Assembly: GCA_023313575.1 (NCBI GenBank)
Contig: JAJTTP010000013.1
Span: forward strand, 1,213,227-1,277,226
Length of the DNA stretch: 64,000 nucleotides
Origin: Eutypella sp. D-1
Lineage: Eukaryota > Ascomycota > Sordariomycetes > Xylariales > Diatrypaceae
Direction of reading: 5' to 3'
The position numbers were made by a program, and so were the translations under genes. This document shows, one piece after another, positions 46,582-56,170 of this stretch. The notes below the pieces were generated by a model. That model saw only the letters and a program-made list of their open reading frames with translations, was not told where the DNA came from and did not search any database. Position 1 is the stretch's first letter. Each line of letters opens with the position of its first letter.

Positions 46582-46664
46582 GGTCACTTGGTGCAGTGGC
46601 TACGCACCTGGTTGTCCATCTGCATTCTTCGCGATGGAAAGGGGTTCAAATCCCCTGGTGACCG
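46582..46664 (+). ncRNA. tRNA-like Pol III element (tRNA relic or SINE head)
   Basis: The 83-nt segment has a 7-bp acceptor stem (GGTCACT with GGTGACC), a D-arm-like hairpin (GTGC/GCAC), and a perfect T-arm (AGGGG-TTCAAAT-CCCCT). Internal promoter boxes match consensus: A box TGGTGCAGTGG (46589-46599, TRGYNNARNNG) and B box GGTTCAAATCC (46643-46653). The middle 32 nt do not fold into a normal 5-bp anticodon arm; a bulged hairpin with loop ATTCTTC is the best I can draw. So it is either a degenerate tRNA gene or the head of a tRNA-derived SINE. No run of T follows closely. Confidence 0.55.
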
Positions 46665-47381
46665 CCCTTCTTTCGAAGGTAGCCATGTTTGCCCGTATGC
46701 CACTGCATGCGACGCATTCCAAAAACTTCCAAGGCCTCTTGCAGCCCTTGGACCGAGTGCCCACGTACCACTTACGTGGCGTGGCCTCCGCAAAATCACC
46801 CTTCCCTGTCAGCTGCCGAAGCTGCCAGGGAGCAACACCCGCAGATTCCGCACTGCGACCGTACGAGCCGTGAGCCTTGCCACGAGCCTGACTACGACCA
46901 ACCAACCTGGCAAGAAGCCCTGCCTGCCTGCCTGCCACCCAACAAACGATCCATCCGCTACGCCGTACGCCATCCCCGACTGGACTACCCTCTAGGGCTC
47001 CCTACGACGTCACAGCGACCCCGGCCCAGCCACGAGCCCAGTGCTGCAGCCAACGAACCGAACCGAGCCACAGCTGGCTTGTATCCCTGTCACCACCACC
47101 ACCACCACCACCACCACCACCACTACAGCCCCTATGGGACGGACATACAGGGTCCTCCCCCCCTCCCCCCCTTCCCCCCGGCGACCTCCAGACCGCCGCA
47201 CCTACCACATCTCAGCCCATCTTCTATGACAATCACAACACGCTGGCACTACCTACTCCAGCCGTCCCATACACTATGCAGTGTCGGGCTATCCTGTAAA
47301 TTCTATACTTGTACCTAGGTATATAGCTCTGGTTCATTCGGACGTAATATAGAAGATCATCATCACCATTGTCTCTAGTGC
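46665..47381. other. Spacer following the tRNA-like element
   Basis: Cytosine-rich sequence with TGCC repeats (46919-46938) and a CAC microsatellite (47091-47123). If the tRNA-like unit is a SINE, its body would lie here. Confidence 0.45.
47091..47123. repeat. (CAC)11 microsatellite
   Basis: About eleven CAC units, about 430 nt downstream of the tRNA-like element. Confidence 0.9.
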
Positions 47382-47741
47382 TTAAGCGGGGCTCAGTTGT
47401 GGATGGCCCCCTTTAAAAGACCAGAACTCGACTTGCCTTCCTGGCGAGATGATGAAGTACTGGCTCCAGCCTATTGTGCCACGCACTATTGACATCAAGT
47501 ATCGTAGGGCTCGAATAAGCACAAAGGAGAACTCGGATCCTGGGATACCAGTTGGATTTGGGTCGACTTGGACTGATTGATTGGCATCCACGGCCATATA
47601 GAAGCACCAATGATTGCCGCCGCTGGGCAAAGCTTGGTGAGCAACAACCAAAACCTCCATGACGGGTAGACTTCGAATCAATCTTTCGCTTGCATTGGGG
47701 ATAAAATGGACAGTCTTGAATTGCGAAACAGGAAAAGACAT
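47382..47741 (-). pseudogene. DUF7770-like fragment, frame probably broken
   Basis: The frame from the ATG at 47741 encodes about 119 aa with LPSGGNHWCFYMAV and SVQVDPNPT, which recall, from memory only, the fungal DUF7770 family (NHW...SVRLDxxP pattern); function unknown. The same open frame continues upstream to about 47870 without an ATG. A plausible alternative start, ATG at 47952 with a good context, opens a different frame (MATNANPKPTITPPKF) that stops after 46 codons, and I see no GT donor that would join the two. Downstream of the NPT motif the frame also loses resemblance to the family. A pseudogene or a wrong base in the assembly would explain both. Confidence 0.35.
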
Positions 47742-47952
47742 CGCAATTGGCTGAGTCCCGCATCCATGGTTCGTTGTAGATTCAGACCCAGTTCTGGATC
47801 CCGACCCATTCTTAGGACTTGAACCGCTGGTTGACCTTTCCACGCTGATGATTTGTTGAAATAATGAAGAAGTTTCTTCGTGCTAAGGCGTGCGTGGAGA
47901 TTCGGAATTTGGGGGGTGTGATAGTCGGTTTGGGGTTAGCGTTCGTAGCCAT

Positions 47953-48292
47953 TTTGCGAATGTCTTCGATATGATTACATCTCGGTTTCCATTTGGTCTG
48001 ACGGTTTAAGATGGAGAATTGTTGCTATTATCAAAGCCAATGATTGTAGTTACGGGATTCAGCCAAACTTATCATACTAAGCTTTGTGGGTTAGTGGGAG
48101 CGGTAGGCACCCTAGTGTGCTAACGCACAGCGCACTACCAGCAGCATTTGCTTTTTATTTAGGCCCATAGAGCCGCCCCTATTGGTATCTCACTTTCACG
48201 CTTTAGTGTTGATCACTAGGCCACTTACGCATTGCTTCGCTACCCCCCCTAATATATGGGATTGTGTAAATGTATGCTTTTGTCGTCTGTAT
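47953..48292. other. Short spacer
   Basis: About 340 nt between the amidohydrolase stop and the DUF7770-like fragment; nothing distinctive seen. Confidence 0.5.
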
Positions 48293-49905
48293 TTAGATAT
48301 AGTTTGGGCCATATCCATTGCCTTCGCCACGCTGAACGTCAGCCTGGGCGACGGGCCCGTAAGGAAAGCCGGTTAAGAAACTGCCCTCTAGTACAGGTAG
48401 GGGCATCGCTTTCAGTTCGTTTTGAATGCGCTTAGCACTCTTCAGAAACTGTTCCTTAACCCCATCGTACCCCTCGGCGACAAGCTTCCTGTCACGCTTT
48501 TTGAATTCGCCATCTACTAACACATCCTGGATATCTCCTACGCTCGCGTGGAGGATAACAGCTGCGACTGGGTCGGTCCACCCTAGCATGGGAGGGGAGC
48601 CCCCGTCCCACACTAGAATATCGGCCTTGGCGTCTGGCGCAATCACACCCAGGTCCGGACGGCCAAGAGCTAAGCCGCCATTCCTCGTCGCCAGAAGAAA
48701 AGCCTGGTTGACGGACATCGGGTTATTAGCGGGCACCTGCCAGCGATTGACTGCACCCTCATATAAGCGGTAGCGGGTCGCTTGGAGCCAGATGCGCGCC
48801 TGCGTGAGGATGTCGGTCGAAAAAGTGAAGTGTGTATCAACGCCCAGAGAGGCTTGATCCTGAATCAACTGGGTTGTTGGATGTAGGTGGCCATAGTGCA
48901 TCTCGCTCTCAGCGGTAATAGATATGTGCTGGTTCGTCTGGCGTAGCAATTGGGCCCCTCTCGCAGTGATGAATGAGGCGTGAGAAAATACGATGGGAAT
49001 GCTGGTGTTAAGTATTCCAATCGCATAAAGGTCCTCCGGTGTGTTCCCAACTGCCATCATGCGTTAGTAACCAGAGCTAGGGAAGTTACCCAGCGCTTAC
49101 ACACATAGCCATGGCCCTTCTACCTGATGGGTTGTGAGAACTTCGACCTTGTTGGTTCTAAGATACCAGTTAGTTGGAGTCGTAATTCTCTAGGGTGGTT
49201 TGCATACAGAGCAAGATCCATTACAGCAAGGGTATCGGGGTTCTGCGGATCACCTGTCCAGCTGTCATATGCTATGGCGAGTGTTGTGAGCTTGCTTGAG
49301 ACCGTAGAAGCAAGCTCCCGCCAGTGGGTGAGCTGATCCTTTACGCTAAAATCGGGAGAATCATGAAAATCATATGCAAAGAAAACTCTCCCGCCACTGT
49401 CGACTGAAGCTCTAAGGCCTGCTTCGGAATGCTCTCGCGTCCAAGTATTATGGGCGTGATCAAGTGTCGTCGTGACTCCAGCGTTAAGCGCTTCGTAGAG
49501 GCCCGTTAGTTGACTGATGTATACATCATCTGGGGTGAAGAGAGGCTTTGCTACGAAAGCGCTATATCGATAGGCATACTCGGCTAACGTGGTGTTAGAG
49601 CCGAGTGTTTTAAATACAGTCTGCCATCCATGGCGGTGGGTGTCGATAAACCCCGGCGTGATGATCTTGTTTGTGCAGTCGATGATATCCACGTCCGCTG
49701 GTAAGTCAGCAGGGAACGCGATGTCTGAAAGTGATTTTATCCGATCGCCTTCAATAAGCAGTGACCCTTCGCGGATCACTCGAAGTTGTTGGGTTTCATC
49801 GTCGAATGCAACAATCGTGCCGCCAGCTAGAAGTTTTGAACAGCTGGTTACTGTTGCCTGTTGGGAGACAGCAAAGGCTATATATGCGATCGTAGAAGCC
49901 CGCAT
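48293..49905 (-). CDS. Amidohydrolase (cytosine deaminase/chlorohydrolase-like), frame interrupted
   Basis: Metal-dependent hydrolase of the amidohydrolase superfamily acting on cyclic or chlorinated C-N substrates; actual substrate unknown. Metal-binding marks: PGFIDTHRHGWQT (His90, His92), TTTLDHAHNT, TTHQVEGPWL, SHASF, ESEMHYGH and a C-terminal DAKADILVWDG sheet. Three coding blocks: 49225..49905, 49105..49189 and 48293..49050. Blocks two and three join through a 54-nt intron with a weak GTGTGT donor. Blocks one and two lie in different frames; removing 35 nt (49190..49224, GTAATG...TAG) restores frame and would give 507 aa, but 35 nt is shorter than any normal fungal intron, so a frameshift is equally likely. 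The 40 nt before the break still read as sensible protein (LAVMDLALYANHP). The hydrophobic N-terminus is too weak to call a signal peptide. Confidence 0.7.
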
Positions 49906-50510
49906 AATGTAGCTATATTCTTGATAGAGTTAACTACTTGCGAATCGTAATGTTGAAGTAAGTCAAAGACTTAACAATATCAAGTAGGCAGCGTTTTCAC
50001 ATAAGCAGCATGCTCCCATGATGTTACGGGTAGAACTCGCAGAAAATGCCGTTTTCCAAGGGACGGATATAGGTTACTTTAATATATATAGCGTATGACA
50101 GAGACTCACCTGTACACCCATCCCTATAAGCCCTCCTTACCTGTATATAAGGAATTGGTCTGTGCCTATACTATTATTCGATACCCCGTAGAATCTTACA
50201 AACTGCAGGTATGCCAAGTCCTCACCAATTACATTTCCAACTGTTTACCAATCAAGAAGAACTTGCCACCTTCTTTTTCTGGGCCCCCTTGTCCACGATA
50301 CTCCAATCTTGCGGGTGCCCAGCGAATGAAGACTAGGCTAGCGAATAGGACTAACTCATTTCATGATTTATATCCTCCAAGATTCTATAGCTTGGACAGA
50401 ACGTTATGCTGAGTTACGTACTAGCTTCACTGTTGTCAAATCCACTTAGCGGTAAAAATCAACTATTTCCGTACCATTTAGACCTATGATGTTCTTTTGC
50501 GCATACCTAG
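49906..50510. other. Amidohydrolase promoter and start of AT-rich tract
   Basis: No confident gene. A TATATATA word near 50081-50090 precedes a 105-codon frame (50095-50412) that has no recognisable features. Confidence 0.4.
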
Positions 50511-50946
50511 GCAGGTGCTCTCATCGTGGCAGACATCGATTGGGCCCAGTTCGATATAGCCAACGCTGATACAACCACTGCTAGAATGTACCATAAAGTT
50601 GCTTCGTGGAAAGTTATTTTTATATTGGCTACGTTCTCCTGTCAGGTAGGAAAGTTTGTACTAATAGATGCGATAGCATAGGTTGTTCCCATTTATCCGA
50701 GTTAAGATATTTATGGTTTTTACTTCACTATACTAAGGGCTAACCTTTTTTAAATGATTCATGGTCTATGTTGCACTCACAGGAGTAATCTTTTATTTGT
50801 TGCTTCTGTCATCGTTGCCTAGAAATGGTTACTGGTTCACAGGAACTAACATATGGTTATGCTCGATAGCTATGACAATGTGCTTGATTATAATCAACAT
50901 GCTGAGAAACAATGGTTTTGATTTAGATCTAGAGATATTAATGTAG
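50511..50946 (+). pseudogene. Possible remnant of a small two-helix membrane protein gene
   Basis: Two protein-like blocks. The first (50511..50645) follows a CTAG acceptor-like site and reads IVADIDWAQFDIANADTTTA then WKVIFILATFSC, ending at CAG-GTAGGA, a possible donor. The second (within 50761..50946, with an ATG) reads GVIFYLLLLSSLPRNGYWF, then a second hydrophobic helix (IWLCSIAMTMCLIIINML). Together they would form a small two-helix membrane protein, but the only visible acceptor (50782) puts the second block out of frame with an immediate stop. I treat it as a degenerate gene; function unknown. Confidence 0.25.
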
Positions 50947-52062
50947 GGTACATATTGAGACGAAACAGTTTTGAGACAGCAACATTAATAACGTCAGTGG
51001 CGATGACAAGTCAGAACCGCAGTTAGAATAGTGTGCATAGCTGCCAAGAAAGTTATAATTATCAAAAGAATATTTCACTAACATGATCCTCAAACTCCCT
51101 GATTACAGAGCAACGTTTAGTAATTGTGGAAAGATAGGTGGGATAATGAAGTCTTAAAATTTATGTCGATGTTATCCTAATTACATACGCTCTGTAAGCA
51201 TTTTCGCGAATTATTAATATTGATGGTTACATTGAAATCCGGCTCATCCGATCTACTAGCCTAAGTTAGATATTAGATCCGCTATAAGGGACACGACTAT
51301 ACACGAGGATAAGCCATGATTGAGAACTACTAAGTGATAAGTGGAGGAGTCTATCATCAAGTCCCTAATGACCTTGGCCCCGAAGATGTCATTGATACTG
51401 GTAAGGTAAGTCCTGTATAAGTCTCAAAGTCTTTACGGTTTAATAAGCTAAATCACTTTCCCACCTCGAAAGCGAAATCTTGTTACTCGTATTTTATTCT
51501 TATTCTAAACCCATATTGTGTACAATAACTCCTAATGAAGATGGTTTCTAAGATAGAAAGTGAAATAAAGGGAATAGCTCTTGCTGTTATAAGGACAGTG
51601 CATAAGTAATTGAACAATTGATGAAGAGCTCACAACTCGTAGGGAATATTTGACCTAAATATAAACAACCTTAATACTTTCCATCGAGTTAAGTGCATGA
51701 AAATATGTATCAACCGACAAATAGCATCGTGTGTTGCTACTTCTATATAATAATTTGGGTCGGTCATTTAAGAAAACGGCAATTAAAGTAGTCAACTAAT
51801 CCAAGACACCTGTAGATTACCACAATTCTTTTAACTCGTATTAGCAACAGAGCAAGGACGTTAAACTCTGAGCTTTCCGCCTAATAACTATAAGAGAACA
51901 TAGAGTCATTCCCAGAGACCCCAAAGCACCCCCCCCCCCCCCCCCACAATTGTAGCACCAAGCCCAAAGTCTCGACTGTCGAAAATCTATAGCATGAACA
52001 AAAGGTAGAAAGGGCTCGAGGCTTTATATGGTTTCGGAGGCGGTATAGCGAGCATACGTACT
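50947..52062. other. AT-rich tract
   Basis: Low GC and TA-rich. One short coding-like island (51334..51405) ends at a perfect GTAAGT donor. A C17 homopolymer lies at 51929-51945. Confidence 0.45.
51929..51945. repeat. C17 homopolymer
   Basis: Seventeen consecutive C residues within the AT-rich tract. Confidence 0.9.
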
Positions 52063-52475
52063 ATGGGATACATGAACACGCAGGCGGGTCACGGATATAG
52101 CAAGACTCGGACGAAAATATGTGATTGTCGAGTATGTGAATCTCCATCACAGGGTCTTCAGCGTGAATTCAACGAGCTTAGCTGTTCCATTCAACGCAAG
52201 GTTGACTGGTTACAATTTTTCGCCCGTTATGCTTGGCTTTCCGTGATGCAGAGTGCCAAACGGCTGGTTCCTAATAAATATCGCCAAAAGATGGCAATGG
52301 CGATAATAATGGGTACAGGTTGTGAATGTTCATCTCCCAGGTAAGCACTCGTAAATGGATGCTCTGCAGACGGGCCTGAGAGAGAACCAGAGTCATTAAC
52401 GTTGTTCGTGTGCCTGCCTGCTTGCTTCTTATTCTTTCAAGTCGCAAAGTACCACACTCACAACAGCATCGCTAA
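52063..52475 (+). CDS. Possible small gene in AT-rich tract
   Basis: An ATG frame of 92 codons (52063..52340) ends at a good donor (CCCAG-GTAAGC); an acceptor after a pyrimidine run (TTCTTTCAAG, ending 52441) would add ten codons to a stop at 52475, giving 103 aa. The product has five cysteines (CDCRVC, CSIQ, CEC) and an aromatic/basic middle part (WLQFFARYAWLSVMQ). No family recognised, no signal peptide. A minus-strand frame overlaps its second exon. Coding status is uncertain. Confidence 0.25.
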
Positions 52476-55400
52476 CGGAAACCCTAAAGCCAGAAGAGAC
52501 CCTTGATGAGGAAATCTGATCTGGTGCTTGTGTTATGTCACATTCGAGCCGACTAATGAACCCCAATTGAACCGCCTGCAGAGGCCAGGCAGTGTGCACC
52601 TCGGCCATTTCTAACCGGACCAGCCAACTGCGCCGGGAAAAATCGAGCCACGGCATAAATCTGATCATGGTAACTGGGACACTGTATTGAGTGGGCCTGG
52701 TGATCGCTCCTAGGTCTATATTAGGAGGTGGCAGCCCTAGCCCCGACCGTGCTCAAAGCGATAAGAACCAGCTGCAGTTGGTAGATGCGTATGTTTCGCT
52801 TTGATCAAACTCCGGAAGTAAACCTCAAGAGAAACGTATCTTAGAAAATGGATCTAGAGTGTTTAAAAGCCCATACATATTAAATTTTGGGGTGGGGTAT
52901 TCTAGGAATTAACCTGCTTGTTGTGTGTTTCAAAGCAGCCTACCCTGATACTATTTGTGAAAGCTCTGATAGAATGGCGCTATCCGTTCTTGCAATCCGT
53001 TTAAGAGTTGACACACCCTCTGTTGGCTTTCGCAGATCCCGTACATATATAGCGTACCATAGGGTATTCCACGTCGCTATTACTCATTATCATGGCATCG
53101 TCCATAAACTTTTCAATCAACATCCATCTAAGCAGCAACTGCAGTGAAAAAAAAAAAAAGAATAGTAAAAACCTAGTAAAAGTATTGTAAAACTATGCGC
53201 AAGGCGATTTCTCAACCAAGGAGCCCATATATCATGAACTTGTTGCCAGCCACACATGTGGACAGCTAACCCCGAAGTCGATATAGCGAGAGAAAGAGTT
53301 TAAAGTATATCTTACAGAACTACCCACATATACGATGCCGTCTATATATGCCAGATCACATGCTAACGGCAGTAATAATCTATAGCCGATTAAGTTTAAC
53401 ACTGCAGCGCTGCTTACTTAAGTCAAAGCATATCTAGACCGGAGGAGTGGGGCTCGTTAGCCCCTATTTACCCCTATTTATATATATAAAAACCCGACGG
53501 CCCCACTTCCACCGCACCCGGCCGCAATCCGCCCCCGCTTTCATTCCCCCCCCCCTTCTCCCCCGCATATGCTTACGTCTCCGGCGCGGATCCACCTCCG
53601 TTCACTGACATCTGCGGCCCGAGACAGCGCCGGGGCTGTTTGCGGATAAAGCTTAGAAAAAGTAGATAACTTCCGTAATTAGAGGCTTAACGGTACTATT
53701 GAAATTCTAGCCATGCGATAGGTATGTGGGTGAGTGTATGTATGTATGTATGTATGTATGGGTGCATAAGTTTGATACCTTAGCTTGAAATACATTTACT
53801 GCTACTTGCTAGGGTAAGATGAGGTGGCTACGATATACACGATATCGCGATGTCTAAGCATGTGATCCTGAGGCGCCTCAAGCTCTCTAGCCCGGAGAAG
53901 TACCGCATCGGTTGATGCAATTGGGTATTTGATTGAGTGGTGGATGAATTTAGAGGGTATTTGGCGGGTAGAACTACCACCAGCTATACGGCTGCGATGA
54001 CCGTGTCTATGGTATCACATGCAGAGAGACACGATCACGATAGGGGGGTAAAAGACGGACTGCCGCGGGAGTAAAGCAGGGTGATGGCTCGGTCACTGTT
54101 GTTGGTTGTCTGCATACCCGCATCCACGTGGAGGAACAGATACGATAGCAATCTTAGGGCTAAAACGGGCCGGTGCGCACCTTGATCTGCGGAAACCGGT
54201 ATCAGAATAACTAACTAGTGAATAAATGCTCCTATTCTCTGCAATCAAGCCCCCCCATTGCATGCCTCATCCAACTACGTATTCTTTGCTCGTGCACAAG
54301 GTGGTGCACCAGCCTCCCCACATCCCTCCTGATGGATGGGATGGGGGACCCGGAAGATTTTCGTCGATAGAATACGATATGACGTAGGTCACATTATACA
54401 TCGACTCCTTGAACCCCCCGGACGTTTGGATAATCACTAATTAGCTACGCAGATCTCCGTGGTGAATGATTACTATGTAGGGAGGCAAAGGCTCTCGTGG
54501 TAAAAAGAGCCAGTTCAGACATAGATATATATATTACAGCCCCGAGAAGCCTCGTGAATTTTTGCCAGAGAAAGAAGTCGTAGCTCACAACAATGAAAAG
54601 GTCTGTTTACTTACGGATTTCCGTTTGGTATATATAGCCCCAAAAAGAACATAGATAGCACCGGCCCATTCTGCATCAAAGTTCAAAAGGACCACCCCAC
54701 GGAGACTTATTACAAACAAAACACCTTTACTTAGCGCGAGGGAGGGGGGAACCCAATCCCTTTTCCAGAAAGACGCTTCAGCGCAATAGCGGGCGCTAAG
54801 CGACTAGCGTACATAACGAGATAAGGCGCTAAGAGGTCAGGGAGTCACATGTTGGGAGAACGCAAAGGGTACACACTAGGGGGTTAGTGGAGGGGATTCC
54901 GAAGTCCCGAGATCGCAGGGAGCCATGACTGGGAAGATCATATGGGGTTTGTGCATTCACCGCTTCTCGGGAAAAGCATGGGAGAAAACTCGGATGCGAA
55001 AAAAGAACCCCAAAAAACATCAATGCAGGGCAAGTCACGTCATTCTTTTTTTTAGGTTGAACAGATGGATTGGGCACGATGAATTTTTTAATATCATTGA
55101 TGATGATCCCCCCCTTGAATTCGCCTCGTGTTTCGTTTATGTACAGGTAATGTGGAGATCAGAGTGTCCTTTTCCCCCTTCTTTGCAGTGGACTTCAGGC
55201 TGGCCAACCTTTTGACCGACCGAAGCCATAGAGCTTTCTTTATCCATCACTCTCCTCCTCACTTGCTCGTCTGCGGCCAAAATGCACAAAAAGGGGGGGC
55301 AAGGGGGACCGGTGCCCAAACAGATAGACAGACGGGATGCTCGGATGCCCGCCCGCCCGCGCTCGACGCCGACACCGGGCTAGATGATAATGGTGACTAG

Positions 55401-55787
55401 ATGAACGCGCGAACCATAAAACTAAGCAATTCAGAAATGCAGCCAGGGAGGACTTGTAGATGTCTCGAACGCTGCATGAATCCAGATGACGCCATGCGAG
55501 ATAAAAAAACGCCCGAGAAGCATAAGAGGGTTTGTGGGTGTTAGTTGTTATTGTTGTTGGTGGTGTGGGAAGCAGAAGGCGCCATGCGCGGAGTGGCGGC
55601 CGCCGAGGTACGTTGATCGGATCTCGGGGTCGTCCGCCTCATCCACAGCGCGCGGGTTGGGGCGGTCGCTACGCGTGGAATCGACTGCATGGCTAAGGGG
55701 TGACGGATATTCGGACCATCACGTGCTCATGAGCCGATCACCACGGGGGTAGAGTGGTAGGAGGCGGGAAGCGGTATGGTAGTGCAA
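52476..55787. other. Gene-free segment with TATA-like/GC-rich block
   Basis: AT-rich until about 53440, then a TATATATATAAAA word (about 53481-53492) followed by a GC-rich block (53495-53660), a TATG repeat (53736-53760) and ordinary spacer. No credible open frame; the right end holds the 3' UTR of the AN1 gene. Confidence 0.45.
53736..53760. repeat. (TATG)n microsatellite
   Basis: About six TATG units in the spacer left of the AN1 gene. Confidence 0.85.
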
Positions 55788-56170
55788 TTATATGCCCTTG
55801 ATGACCTGGGTCCTCTCCGAGTTCAGCTGGTTCGCGTTACGTTCATGGGACTCTTTTTTGCACTGCATCCGTTCGGTACACTGTTAGCACCGCATTCGCG
55901 AAGACCCAACAACTCCTCACGGGGGATGCACTCGGCGAGGCCGACCAGCCACCACCGCGGAAAGGCGGTAGCGGTGGTCGTCGTCGTCGATGAGGAAAAG
56001 GGGTCTTCTTCTGGGGCTGTGCTTACGTCTTCCAAGCCGGTGCACTTGTGGTCCTCGAGTAACCGGTGCTTCGCGCAGTAGTGACCATCGCAGAAGGCGC
56101 AGTCTCCGACGATCCGCTGGGCAGCACCTTTGCACTCCTTGAAGGTGCAACGAGGCTTACTCGGGGCCAT
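55788..56170 (-). CDS. AN1-type zinc-finger protein, 72 aa
   Basis: Exons 56027..56170 and 55788..55862 with a 164-nt intron (GTAAGC...GCAG, phase 0); the unspliced frame would give an unrelated tail. The 72-aa product is almost only an AN1 zinc finger: Cys8, Cys13, Cys24, Cys27, Cys32, His35, His41 and Cys43 in the order CxxxxC-x10-CxxC-x4-CxxH-x5-HxC. The second exon encodes a charged helix, CKKESHERNANQLNSERTQV, then IKGI. AN1 domains usually bind ubiquitin or the proteasome/Cdc48 system; a stress-related role is inferred by family only. Lacks the A20 finger or second AN1 finger found in larger relatives. Trinucleotide-like GTA/GTG/GGT repeats occupy its upstream region (about 56335-56410). 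Confidence 0.88.

Noticed and set aside
52429..52668. 79-codon minus-strand frame with ATG
   Set aside because: Reads somewhat protein-like (MIRFMPWLDFSRRSWLVRLE) but overlaps the proposed plus-strand small gene and no family or splice support was seen.
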